Of a stretch of DNA of 64,000 bases, positions 1 to 10,694 are shown piece by piece. A program made the position numbers and the translations under genes. Source of the stretch: Phytophthora colocasiae (Eukaryota > Oomycota > Peronosporomycetes > Peronosporales > Peronosporaceae); NCBI GenBank assembly GCA_018806915.1, contig JAGKQI010000043.1, positions 806,001 to 870,000 on the forward strand. The letters are read 5' to 3'. How positions within the stretch are numbered: the stretch's first letter is position 1; every line of letters begins with the position of its first letter. The notes under the pieces are model-generated. The model searched no databases, was not told the DNA's origin, and saw only the letters and a program-made list of their open reading frames with translations.

Positions 1-2615
1 GGTCGCAACCTCTCGAGATTCTGTTTTGAGATCCGGCGAATGTGAAATGGGTTCAACCCCAACCCTACTTGCGTCACTTCTGATTTTCGACCCTGATACT
101 GGGTACATAGTTGCAACTTCAGGGTTCCCAGTGTTAAACACCGGGGTTGCAGTTGCTGAATCAGGGCGACCGACACTTCGCGCCTCTTGAACTTGGGATA
201 ATGTCGCTCGGAGGTTTCTCAACTGATCGGCTTGGAACCGTTTCATGTTCTGAGAACTTTCTTTCTCCCTGTTGCGCTCGGCTTCCATGACTTTCATTCG
301 CTGCTGTAAAGCTTCCATTTGAGAAATCCAGTCCTGTTTCATCTCGTCAGTCGCACGTGCACGTTCGGCTTCGGTCTCAGCCTCTCTTTGTCGCCAGCGT
401 TCAGCAAACTCTGATTCCAGACGTTGGTTTTCAAAGTTCCGGAGCTCCGTTTTCAGAGTTTCCAACTCTGCCGCGCTGCGATTTCTGAGTTTACTCTCAG
501 ATACCAGACTTCTTCGTTCTTCAGCGTCGTCGGCACGTCTCTCAGCTTCCAGCCTCGCATTTTCGGACTTCAGCAAGCGCTCAGTGAGCGTCTGAATCTC
601 GCGTCTTGCCTCCAAGTCACGTTGCTCTCGACGGCGATCGCGTTCCATGGACTCCAAGCGTTCTCGGGCCAAGAAATCCATCTGCGCTTGCTCCATCCGG
701 CTTTGCCACTCCTGCTGCTGCCTCATGACGTTCAACTCGATCTGGGCAGGTCCTGATCTCTGAGAACTTCGAGCTTCAGACTTCGTACGACTCGACGCGA
801 CGGAACTCAAGCGTCGGGACGGTGGTTTTGGAAGGTCTTCACTCTTCACACTTTGGCGGTGGCTCTGGTGACTTTCGCTTCGGGTGAAGGTAGATACAGG
901 TGGAATCTCTGTGGTCAATTGTCTGAAATCCCGTGAAGAGTTTCCGACAGACGCGGTTTCCAGACTTCGTGATCAACACCTCTGGTTCCTCTTCCGGCAT
1001 GTCGACATCTTCAAGTTCTGGTTTCACTGGTAACAACGTTCGCGTCACTTGGATCCCCATGCCTTCAGAGACTGCACCTCCTACATCAGCGCCTTGAGCG
1101 ATTAACGCCAGACTTCCTGTGGACAGCGACATATGTGATGCCGCCCCTCGACTCATAGACATCAAGGACGAGTCTGTAGAGCTTCAGCGTGAAGTCTGGA
1201 ATCCCGACGACTGGTCATCCGAGGTCCCAATGACACTGGGAACTGGCACGTCCGACCTCCGAGTCTGAGAAGTGTTGTGATCTTCAGACATTGGAGTTTC
1301 AGATTCCGGTCGCGTGTTGTCAGAGTGACTCTCATACTGCGGCAGTGAAGACAGCGACGGCGTTAATAAAGCTGACGGTGTTGACGGGACTTGTGGGCGC
1401 TGCGGTCCCTGCTGCAAGCGCTTGGACTGCGGCGGCTCATCACTGCCGGAACCGTCAGAACTATGCGTCACTCGGAGTCCGGTCACCCGGAGTCGCATGA
1501 TCAGTCGTCGTCCTTGTAGGTCAGCATCCTTGTCAGGTAATACACGGTCTGCTTCATCTTGGCTTGTTGTGTCTTCTCGTTTAATGTCTTCTGGGAGTCG
1601 GTTCACTTGTAACCTGGCGGTCACGGTGGCCCACTCAACCAATTCCACAGCGAGTCGACTCTGAAGTTCGGACGCCACGCTGCGTACTTGGGACTCAATG
1701 ACAGCTGACGCTTGTGTCTGAGACCATGTTGGGAGGAGGTTCTGGAATTCAAAACCCGCCTCGTGCAGCATTGGCTGAAGAATTGCCACACAATCTGGTG
1801 CTGTCAACGTGCTCATCGGAATCTCGACGTAGGAAAGGTCTTGGATCCGACCAAAACCATGACGCCTCACGTGAAACTCTGAGATCCACATATCCTCAGG
1901 GAAGACAGAGGAACATCGCCACTTGATGTAGTCACCGGTCGCGGCAGCAGCTTTCTGACAAGCATCAGCACTAAGCTTCATCGTCGGCCACATATATTCG
2001 ATGCTTGGCGGGACGACCTTGCCTGTGTCCATATCTCTCCAACGGCAGAACTCACGGCGCACATACCTCAGAGCTCGTTCTCCGTCAAGCGAATCAGCCC
2101 TCCCAGACTCATCAGACGGTGTCTTCAGAGATTCTTTGGACTTGATGGGACTGTGGAACATGTTCTTCAGGGAGTCCGGGTTCTGGTTTCACTTCATCCA
2201 CGGACTGACCGGAAGTTGCCGAATCTGAACACAGATCGATCACTTCCGGGGGCTCAACCATATCAGCGCCTCCCTCAGAAGCCTCATCACCACCCTCGCG
2301 GGCAGTGATCGCCTCGTCACCAGAAGCTTCGACTTCTGACGGGCCTTCAGAACCTTGTTCACCAGGGACAGCAGGTGTCTCTTGAGCTTCTGGTTCCTCA
2401 GCAGGCTGGTCTTCGACCGCCGGTTCTGGGACGCTCACATTCTCAGCTGCCTTCTTCTCCCGTGCAGCTTTCCTCTTCTCGCGGGCCGCCTTCTGGATAG
2501 CATCCAAGTCTGGTTGCTCTTCAGGCGACAAACCTTGCAGACGCTTGGATTGACGTGTCGGAATACTCCGACCACGACCACGGCGTCCTCCTCTCGTAGA
2601 TCCTGGCGTAGCCAT
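1..2615 (-). pseudogene. Gypsy-1a gag, frameshifted and incomplete
   Basis: The start codon at 2615 matches the gag start of Gypsy-1b (55327): a basic N-terminus followed by an acidic Glu/Ala-rich stretch. Compared with Gypsy-1b, a deletion and frame change occur near 2112-2160, and the frame changes or stops again near 1184 and 839. From about 840 to 270 the strand encodes the same Arg/Glu-rich coiled coil as the other copy. At 240-275 the sequence runs straight through the point where Gypsy-1b carries a 1.3-kb insertion, so this copy is the empty-site reference. The zinc-knuckle end of gag is beyond the window edge. Confidence 0.75.
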
Positions 2616-2689
2616 CTTGAATATAGACGCTTGACAGGAAACTTTCTCTTCTTGTACTCTCAAATCCGGTGATATCACGATTCCAAAAA

Positions 2690-2706
2690 TCCGGGCACGC
2701 GCACCA
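2690..2706 (-). promoter_or_regulatory. Primer-binding site of Gypsy-1a
   Basis: Directly after the LTR end on the minus strand is TGGTGCGCGTGCCCGGA, also present at 55236-55252 in Gypsy-1b. A TGG start right after an LTR is the usual signature of a tRNA 3'-end primer site. The tRNA species is not assigned. Confidence 0.6.
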
Positions 2707-2708
2707 GT

Positions 2709-4395
2709 TGTCGCGAAGTCGGTGAAACTTTGGTCGCGGAGCAGGGGGCGTATAGTGAACCCTAATTATACGACTACTGAAAAGGGTTTTTCAGATCCGT
2801 ACAACGGTAGGTTGGCGTGTGGTACCTTGCGGTATCCTCGTGGGTTCGTTGTCTTCGGAAATATGACCCTCGCCGGAGTCTGAGAATGTGTTGTGAAGAG
2901 AAGTTGGAGTTCTCTTGGAGTCTGGTGTCGGTATTCAGGAAATCCTTCCAGGAGCGTTCGGGAGTCGGAATCTCTGGGAACCAAGGTGGTTTCCAGGAAG
3001 TCGGCGGTCGAAAAGGGGTTAATGTACCAGAGAAAGTCTGAAATCGGTGTCTGAATATCACAGATCCAGAACCGAGATACCTGACTTTCAGAGATAAACA
3101 ACCAATATACAGAGTTCGAAAATATACAAATATATACAGCCGTTCTTATTCTTTCTAGGCCCTTGAACGGTGGGCTAACACTCCAGGTCAACTAGGGACT
3201 CGTTACCAGACACCTGGTCTGTCTGGTATCCCTTTACGTTCGCACACCACCCTCTAGTATAGAGGGAAAATATAAGCCAATACGATCGGCTATATACAAC
3301 AGTCTACCTTGCACTCTGAAAACGACTGTCTAGTTTCCAGAGCCTGTCCAAACGAGCAATATGAAATGGGCTACCGCTAGAGACAAAACAAACGACCCAA
3401 CTAGGATATGGAATAGGCGGGTCCTTTCAGGTCTCTACGTTACCTGATCTCCACCTAAGGGGTTTGAAGTGGTGGAGATCACACGACGACGTACGTAATG
3501 ACGCGGTGGCTTAAATACCTCTCAAGCGGACTTGTGCAGTAGCAAGCATATTGAACTCTGTTTATCGTTTATCTTCCTCATAACTATCATATATATCTGG
3601 TAACTCTCTTCTTCGTGTCGTCTTTTGCGTCCTTTGAGCAGTCAGTCTTCATATCTCAAGTACACTTGGTTCTCGTATGCATCAGGTATCTTGACTTTGC
3701 TTCAGTATGCAATCTGTGCAGCAGATCTCGATGGGTTGACAGGTAGAGACGTCATTACGGGGATGTGCAGGTCAGTAATCACTTGAATGCGTGACTTGAA
3801 CTTGGGTTCACTTGGTTTCAGTATGATCTTGGATCTTCGGTGGTTTCAGAGTCTGGTATCCCGGTTTTCAGAGTCTGATATCACTTGCTTTTCAGAGTCT
3901 TGGTCACTCAGGGTTAAAGATACCAGAGTCTTGAGTACGAAACCAGAGTACGGAGCACCAATGCTACAACGTACATGAAGATCTTGAGGGTTGCGCGGGT
4001 GCGCGGCGTCCGGCGCGCGATACTTGGTCTCTGCGGGTATATATTGTGAATCCTTGAACCATCCATCGTCGCGCTGGACGGTAACGGGATGAGGTCTCTC
4101 AGAGATACGTTCTTCTGAGAGACTTTCCGCCAGAACTTAGGCACTCATCGTCGGGGAAAGTCCGGTGACCAGACAGAGTGTAGTTGACCTTCAGAGTTGT
4201 GCACACTCTGAAGTACACTTCTGGTCCTTTGGGCCCCTTTACAGTCAGGCGAAGGTTTATCCACAATCTTCCACAGATGTCGCACGGGTGCGGCCGCGTC
4301 CCAAAGTCCCTTTCTCTTATAACCCATAGTATAACCAATCACATCGTAACGTAATATCCACCTGTCGCTCGAAAATCGGAAATAACATCATGTCA
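2709..4395 (-). repeat. 5' LTR of Gypsy-1a
   Basis: About 1687 bp, beginning TGACATGATG and ending ..GACA on the minus strand, matching the LTR at 53546-55233 nearly base for base. It contains a 10-bp perfect inverted repeat (4094-4103 and 4114-4123, 10-base loop) and a cluster of ACTCTGAAA-type words at about 3830-3950 (opposite strand). LTRs carry the promoter and polyadenylation signals of the element; I did not assign the transcription start. Confidence 0.85.
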
Positions 4396-4612
4396 ACTAC
4401 TTCAACTTGCCGGACGGATGGTCAGTTTGCGCATTTGCTGACGCAGCCCCGGCTCGACAAGAAGGAGTTAAAGGCTGAACTTTCATACAGGATACATGTA
4501 GGAGAAGTAGAAGATATTGGACAGACAGTTTCCCCTAATTCAATCTCAATCACTTTCGGATTTCCATTCAACAACTTACTTCGACTACAAGCCTCGTTCG
4601 CATAATCTCAAT
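4396..4612 (+). repeat. Truncated 5' LTR of Copia-1
   Basis: The segment from about 4396 to 4612 matches 8736-8955 with few differences. Its left part is missing because Gypsy-1a was inserted here. It is followed at 4613 by TGGTTATGAGACC, a plausible primer-binding site resembling the one after the Copia-3 LTR (GGTTATGAGCCC at about 18919). Confidence 0.8.
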
Positions 4613-4617
4613 TGGTT

Positions 4618-5345
4618 ATGAGACCAAGTTACGCAGACTCCGTTAAGCTCGTGGAAGGTAACTACTTCCACTGGGAGTTCAACATGCGGATGAGGCTGTC
4701 TCGAAAGGGACTCATCGCGCATATCGTCGATGAGCAATCGCGCTACGGTTGAATGGTCCATGAACGATCTTAAGGCCCTTGGAATGATTGCTGAAGACGT
4801 ACTAAGTGTACATGCGCGATGCTCAAACAGCTTTGGAAGCCTGGGTTGCGCTGCGTCCGCAGCGCAACCAAAGTACGCTGAAGAACCGACTCCTCCTGAC
4901 CAAGATGATGCACAACTTCAAGATGGAGCCCGGCACTCGGTTCTCGCAGCATGTCGATGCGTTCAAGGAACTGGTCCACCGGATGGCTGCGATCGGTGAA
5001 CCGCTCGACGAGACCCGGCAGATCGTGTTGCTGCTGGGCAGCCTGCCGGAAGAATATCGCGTGATTGCCAGCGTACCGGAGAACACGGCCAGCCTCAGCC
5101 TCAACAACGCGTTGGAGGCATTGGCCGGTGTTGGGAGCACGGATGAATCGTCATCGGCTCAAGAGGAAGCCTTCGCTACGAAGAAGAAGGAAGTCGGCAA
5201 GCGCCGATTCCAAGGGAAATGCTTCTACTGCAAGAAGCAAGGGCACCGAGAGTTCGAGTGCCACAAAGAAGACGGCCGACGAGGGACGCGGACAGCGTGC
5301 TCAACAGGAATCGTCGAAGTTTGCCTTTACGGCAACGGGGTCGAT
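4618..5345 (+). pseudogene. Copia-1 gag
   Basis: From ATG 4618 the frame encodes a Copia-type gag N-terminus (a VEGNYFHWEF-like segment) that stops at about 4750. The gag core resumes in another frame at about 4810-5160, and a CCHC zinc knuckle (CFYCKKQGHREFEC) lies at about 5220-5262. The start codon overlaps the primer-binding site. The family role is capsid assembly and RNA packaging; this copy is broken by at least one stop and one frameshift. Confidence 0.75.
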
Positions 5346-8300
5346 GAGCAAGGCTGAGTGGCTCGTCGATTCGGGTACAAGTTCGCACATGACCAGCGTC
5401 CGGGACAAGTTCGTGTCCATGAAGGAGCTGAAGACGCCGATCCCCATCACAATCGCGGATGGCACGACGATCGACGCAGCTGCAAGTGGCACCGTCGGTA
5501 TCAAGCTGGTGGACGGGACGTCTGTCACGCTGTCAGATGTACTGTACATCCCTGAAGTTGATGGGAGCCTCATCTCGGTGGCCAAGCTAGCCGAGAAGGG
5601 TGTCACCGCGCAGTTCGGCAAGGATAAGTGTGTATTTCGCTACGGTGATGCTACGGTGATGGAGGCTCAGCGCTACAGAAACATCTACAAGTTGGTGACA
5701 GTGGGGGATGAGGTGTGCCATGTTGCGGCAACTCATAAGGAGCCATGGGCTGTGGTGCACGCACGCCTTGGCCACATCCCGTACAAGCGCTACGAGCAAT
5801 TACTGACGATGGCAGAAAAACTGCCTCGGGTTGCGGGCAACGTTTCAAGTGACGACGTCTGCACAGGATGCTGCATGGGGAAGATGTATGCTGACAACTT
5901 TCCGCGACACCCGGAGAAGCTTGTCAAGAGCGCAGGTGTGCTAGACCTGGTACACTCGGATGTGATGGGTCCGATGCAGACGAAGACACCTGGTGGATGT
6001 ACCTATGCGGTAACATTCATAGACGTTTACTCGCGCCACGTGACTGTCTACTTTCTGAAGCATAAGTCGGAAGTGCTGTCCAAGTTCAAGACCTACAAGG
6101 CAGCAATGGAAAACCCGACAGGCAAGATGATCAAACGCCTGCGTTCTGACAACGGCGGCGAGTACATTGGGAAGCCGTTCAAAGAGTACTTGAACAAGAC
6201 GGGCATCAAACACGAGAAGACGGTGTCATACACGCCTCAGCAGAACGGACTCGCTGAGCGCATGAATCGTAGCCTAGTGGAGATGGCTCGCTGCATGCTC
6301 TATGAGAACATCGAGAAGAAGTGGTGGGCTGAATCGGTCAACACGGCCGCGTGAATCATCAACAGGATTCCAAACGCCGCCACAGTGAAGACACCGTACG
6401 AGACTGTGAGCAGTCCCAAGCCACAGCTCAATAACATGAAGGTGTTTGGTGCGCTTGGGTACGCTCAATTTCCAGGAGAGTAGCGCCGCAAGCTAGACCC
6501 GAAGGTGTTCAAGTGTCGCTTCATGGGCTACGAGGACTGTGTGAATGGATACCGCGTCCTCAACATGACAACAGGAAAGGTGCAAATCGTGCGCACTGTG
6601 AAGTTCATGGAAACCACCAAGCTGGAGTACCTGATGGAGCGTTTGGACTTGGACGATGACGATGACATCGGGACGGAACCAGGGTCCGTTGGTGGAAGAA
6701 GAATCGTACCGATCCAGGCTGTTACGCGCCAAGTTGAAATGGGTGAGGTGATCAAACCAGAGATGGTGCAGTTGTTCCGTATGGCCCGACCCACACGATG
6801 ATTACGTCCCGAGCACGCCGCATTGAAAAAACCGACGAACACGAGGAGGGTGGTGCTCGCAAGAAGCAGTTCGTGGACGCTCCCTCATCAAGCGGAACCA
6901 AGCGTCAGAAGATGACTAAAGGTCGCGCAAAAGGAAGTGGGGGTCAACTCCTTATCCGAGGAGAGCAGTTAATGATCGCAAGTGAAGATGTTCCGAAGAC
7001 GTACGGGGAAGCTACTTCAAGCAAGAACAGAAGCCAGTGGCTAAAGGCCATCGTGAGCGAGCTGAGATCGCTGATCAGGAACGGGACCTGGAAGCTCGTG
7101 ACGAAAGAGGAACACCAACGACTAATTGGTTGCCGTTGGGTGTTCGCGCTGAAGCACAACGAAAAAGGAGAGGTGGTTCGCTACAAGGCTCGTCTGGTCG
7201 CCAAGGGATATTCACAACGTCATGGTGTTGACTACGAGGAGACCTACTCGCCGGTGGCCTCTCAATTTGATTCGGACCGTCCTTGCCAAGCTGTGTGCTG
7301 AAGGAGCCATCATCGTTCAGTGTGACGTGGATACCGCTTTCCTACACGGTGATTTGAAGGAAGAAATTTACATGGAGCTGCCTGAAGGCCTTGTGGAGAT
7401 GTTACGAGAACTGGACAGTGTTGAGGTTGACGATGAACTGGTGTGCCTATTAGCGAAGAGCTTGTACGGACTCAAGCAGGCGTCTCGTGTGTGGAACGAG
7501 ACCATCGACAAGCACCTCAGGAGTGTGGGGTTCGGGGCTGCGGATGCTGATCCGTGTGTGCACTCGTGGTGATGGCTTCACCAAGTGCACCGTGTGCCTG
7601 TACGTCGATGGCATGCTAGTTGCGTCTCAAGTCCAACCTCGGTCAAGGCGGAAATCGCTTCGACATTCAAGATCAAAGACCTCGGACGTGCGCGCTTCAT
7701 TCTCGGGATCGAGATTGACTACGACATGGAGAAGAGGACGCTGAGTATCAGTCAGCAGGCCTATACGGAGGCAGTTATCAAGAAGTTCGGACAACGCCAA
7801 GCCAAGCCTGATCCCCATTGATCCAAGTGTGCACTTGTCGAGGGCTGACGGACCGCAGACTGAAGAAGACAAAATGAAGATGAAGTCGAAGCCATACCGT
7901 TCACTTGTGGGAAGCCTGATGTATCTGGCTTGTGGAACGAGACCCGACATTGCTGTCGCGGTGGCTAAGTTGAGCCGTTTCCTGGAGAACCCCGGTGAGA
8001 AGCACTGGGATGCTGGTATTAAGGTGGTGCGCTACCTGGTGAAGACCAAGGATGTTGGAATCGTGTACGATGGACAACTTGGAACAGAACTCGTCGCCTA
8101 TTCGGATGCCGATTGGGCTGGCGATCGTGACGACCGTCGTTCCGTGAGCGGGACGATGCTGTTGTTGTGTGGTGCGCCTGTGGTGTGGCGTTCTACTTTT
8201 CAGAAGACTGTCGCATTGAGTTCGACTGAGGCCGAGTACATGGCGCTCAGTGACTGTGTGAAGGAATGCGAGTTCTACTCAAGGACATCGGTGTTGAGCA

Positions 8301-8562
8301 AGATGGATCCACGGTGATCTACGAGGACAACCAAGGTGCGATGGCACTTGCCAAGAACGTCGGTTACCAAGCTCGCACCAAGCACATTGACATTCGGTAC
8401 CACTTCATTCGTGAGAAGGTTGTTAGTGGTGAAGTCGCGCTGGAATATGTGGAGACCAAGAACCAGCTCGGAGACTTCCTGACCAAGGGCTTATCGTCGA
8501 AAACGCTTCGCTACCTGATGCAGCGCAGCAACGTCGGACCCAAGCTCGAGACATCGAATTGA
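5346..8562 (+). pseudogene. Copia-1 pol (protease, integrase, RT, RNase H)
   Basis: Protease is marked by WLVDSGTSSHM near 5358. The integrase zinc site (HARLGH .. CTGC) lies near 5760-5875 and the core has SDVMGP, SDNGGEY and AERMNR. In-frame stops fall at 6352 and 6481. RT begins near 7000 ([13 protein letters not shown]) with frame changes near 7265, 7570, 7815 and 8275. The catalytic box reads YVDG near 7600, losing the second aspartate. RNase H covers 8090-8470 (SDADWAG, EDNQGA, KHIDIRYHF). The copy cannot make a working polyprotein. Confidence 0.85.
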
Positions 8563-8955
8563 GGGTGTTGCGATTGTACACTTCGCAGTCTCTCTCTTTT
8601 GCCTGGATACCTCGGAGCGCGTGCCTGTAGTGCGGTTGTTACCTTTTGCGCGTGCCGTGCGCACTTAACGGCAAATGGAGAGATGTGATTGGTCCACCTT
8701 GCCCATCATACCCATATCGCGGGATCTGATTGATCGACCACTTCAACTTGCCGGACGGATGGTCAGTTTGCGCATTTGCTGACGCAGCCCCGGCTCGACA
8801 AGAAGGAGTTAAAGGCTGAACTTTCATACAGGATACATGTAGGAGAAGTAGAAGATATTGGACAGACAGTTTCCCCTAATTCAATCTCAATCACTTTCGG
8901 ATTTCCATTCAACACCTCACTTCGACTACAAGCCTCGTTCGCATAATCTCAATTG
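8563..8955 (+). repeat. 3' LTR of Copia-1
   Basis: Starts just after the pol stop codon at 8562, with a likely start at about 8567 (TGTTGCGATTG), and ends near 8955 where similarity to the 5' LTR stops. The outer 170 bp have no partner in the truncated 5' LTR, so the left boundary is inferred from the LTR rule of a TG start. Confidence 0.65.
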
Positions 8956-9274
8956 TTGAGACCGCAGAAGCGATGCGTGGGCCTCCGCATGCGTCATGAC
9001 CTGCAAATATGGCACTATCGGCGTCACCCCGCGGCGGCCGGGAGACGCGTCTTACAGCCTCCCAGGAGGCGCTTCTCACTCGTGAAGGTATCGCTGACGG
9101 ATAAATCCGGATAAGATCTGCTGGATATAATAATGGTGTATGCACACTTCAACTTGACCTGTTAAGAGAAATTCCGCAGAATGGAGTATGCGTTCGCAAC
9201 AATTCGTTTCTTCTTAAGAATCTCACAATACGCCACTTGTCAGGAGTTGCCAAGCGCCGAGTCTGGAGGAAAGA
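8956..9274. other. Spacer between Copia-1 and CRN-A
   Basis: No coding signal. It should contain the 5' flank of CRN-A. The GC-rich stretch at about 9030-9070 and AT-rich stretch at 9120-9140 show no motif I can assign. Nothing else seen. Confidence 0.4.
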
Positions 9275-10335
9275 ATGGTGAAGCTATTCTGCGTCATCGT
9301 TGGTGAAGCGGAAGAAGTATTTGATGTGGATATCGATGCGAGTGCAAATGTTATCGCGTTGAAAGATGCGATCAAAGTGAGAAATCCAAACGACTCGAAA
9401 TACGTCGATGCGGCCATTCTGCGGCTCTTCCTGGCGAAGAAGAACGGCGCGTGGCTGAAAAACGACGATTCTCTGGATTCTCTGGATGCGGTGCTTCTGA
9501 GTGGGGATGTCACTCCGTATAAAAAGATGCACGGGTCGTGAAAGCTAAACGACTCCGAGCTCTTTGGGACTGGAATCTTACCCACAGAGAAAGTGGTTCA
9601 CGTGCTGGTGGTGATTCCACCCCAAGCTCCACCTCAAGGACTCGCTTTAGCTCCCGCAATACAAATCCCAGAATTTAACCCCTTGGGAAACTGGAAACAG
9701 TACCTGGCAGAGTGTTCGTTGGATGAATGGAAAGCTGGCAAAGTTCGTAAGATTCCTTTGATCTGGCAGATTATGGAGTCCTGTGGTGGATGCACGGCGA
9801 AGAAGAAAATCTTCTGGCGAGAGGAGGAGAAGCAAGTAGCGTCGATCCTTTTGAGACGATGGTTCCAAGAGTCTTCAGGTAGTTCCTCCTACGACAAATG
9901 TGTCCTTGTGGGGTCTCCTGGAATTGGCAAGTCGACGCTGTTGGTTGTGATGGCGTTCTTCCTCGCTCTCAAACACGAAGAATGTGCTGGTGTATCGTCG
10001 GTCGACCAAAGTGGACCAGGGTTACTGCCTCTTGTATCTTGGATATCAAGAGGATAAAGTCGTGTTTTTCACGGTGCAGAGATGCTCACCTGAGTGTGCC
10101 GTGGCCATTTACTCAGAGCTCGATAAACGTTCCAACGTGTGGCTATTGCTGGATGGAACTTGAGTATGAAAGTATGCCACCTGGGCTGATCACGTTCAGA
10201 ATGCTGGCGACATCGCAGCAAGCGGAGCTGAAGCAAAGATGGGATGAGGAAGCGTATCGCTGTCTATTACCGTGTTGGAAGAAGCAGGACCTCTTCAAAT
10301 TGGGAACAGAAGTGTACAACTTCGAAGAGAAGAAC
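9275..10335 (+). pseudogene. CRN-A (Crinkler effector family), N-terminal part
   Basis: Starts at ATG 9275 with the Crinkler N-terminal domain. The LFLAK motif lies at about 9419-9440, a DDSLDSL segment follows, and the HVLVVIPP motif that closes the CRN header is at about 9600. In the known family this header directs secretion and entry of the effector into host cells. Next comes a P-loop NTPase-type Walker A (GSPGIGKST, about 9910-9935). Lesions: an in-frame TGA at 9539, and relative to CRN-B a 2-nt deletion near 9978 that shifts the frame. The coding sequence is then cut at 10335 by Gypsy-2 and continues at 17110. It lies in tandem with CRN-B. I infer it is a relic, not an expressed effector. 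Confidence 0.85.
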
Positions 10336-10527
10336 TATATCTTGTCAGGGAAGCTTTGGGGGAGGGCGCGCTAAATTATAAGTGCCCCCGCAGTTCAGAC
10401 GGATGGAAGCTTCTAGAAGCTTCCACAGCCGTCCTACATCTGCTTGTATATTAATTACTATACTAATACATTCCCTAGTACTAACTGCCCATTGCAATAA
10501 AATAATAATATCACCCAATCAGATACA
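10336..10527 (-). repeat. 3' LTR of Gypsy-2
   Basis: 192 bp, pair of 16915-17109. The outer edge is fixed by the target duplication AGAAC at 10331-10335. It includes the heat-shock-type palindrome at 10406-10423. Because the antisense ORF begins 168 bp inside this LTR edge, the LTR may also be its promoter. Confidence 0.92.
10406..10423. promoter_or_regulatory. Four-box heat-shock-element palindrome in Gypsy-2 LTR
   Basis: The bases GAAGCTTCTAGAAGCTTC form four alternating GAA/TTC boxes with exact 2-base spacing, the consensus binding array of heat shock factor trimers. With one flanking base on each side it is a perfect 20-bp palindrome. Factor binding is inferred, not shown. Confidence 0.6.
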
Positions 10528-10694
10528 CTCACCCTCCCTTTGGCAACCGCCGCCTCTTCATAGTCTTCATTCTCGAAAAAGCAGCAGACGGCGAAGTCGG
10601 CCGTCTCAACAGGGACTCGCTTGAACCGGTGTCATATTCGCCTGCGGGCCTGGCTGCACTGGAATTGAGTGGGTTCCAGCCCGAGGCGGTCACC

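Larger units (their letters stand above)
1..4395 (-). mobile_element. Gypsy-1a: partial Ty3/Gypsy LTR retrotransposon, 5' part, runs off window start
   Basis: Read on the minus strand this is the 5' end of a large Gypsy element: a 1.69-kb LTR (4395 to 2709), a primer-binding site, then a gag reading frame continuing off the left edge. It is the same family as the plus-strand element at 53546-64000, to which it is close to identical over the LTR and much of gag. The element starts with TGACATGATG at 4395. It sits inside the 5' LTR of Copia-1, so it is younger than that element. The second LTR and pol are outside the window, so completeness cannot be judged. The gag is broken by frameshifts. 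Confidence 0.88.
4396..8955 (+). mobile_element. Copia-1: decayed Ty1/Copia retrotransposon
   Basis: A Copia-order element (gag, protease, integrase, reverse transcriptase, RNase H) flanked by a truncated 5' LTR and a 3' LTR that share more than 200 bp of near-identical sequence. Gypsy-1a interrupts the 5' LTR. Many frameshifts and stop codons disable it, and its RT active site reads YVDG rather than YVDD. Because the 5' LTR is cut and the exact 3' end is uncertain, no target-site duplication could be read. Confidence 0.88.

Noticed and set aside
1291..2228. Plus-strand open stretches inside Gypsy-1a gag
   Set aside because: They are antisense shadows of gag with Ser/Arg-rich composition and no start context or motif.
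2766..3191. 141-codon and 95-codon minus-strand frames within the Gypsy-1a LTR (and copies at 54751-55176)
   Set aside because: They lie wholly in the LTR, differ in frame, and have no recognised motif; probably chance open frames in a repeated region.
10382..10624. 80-codon plus frame starting in the Gypsy-2 LTR
   Set aside because: Overlaps LTR sequence, appears again in truncated form at 16961, and has no domain; treated as leader of the antisense ORF.
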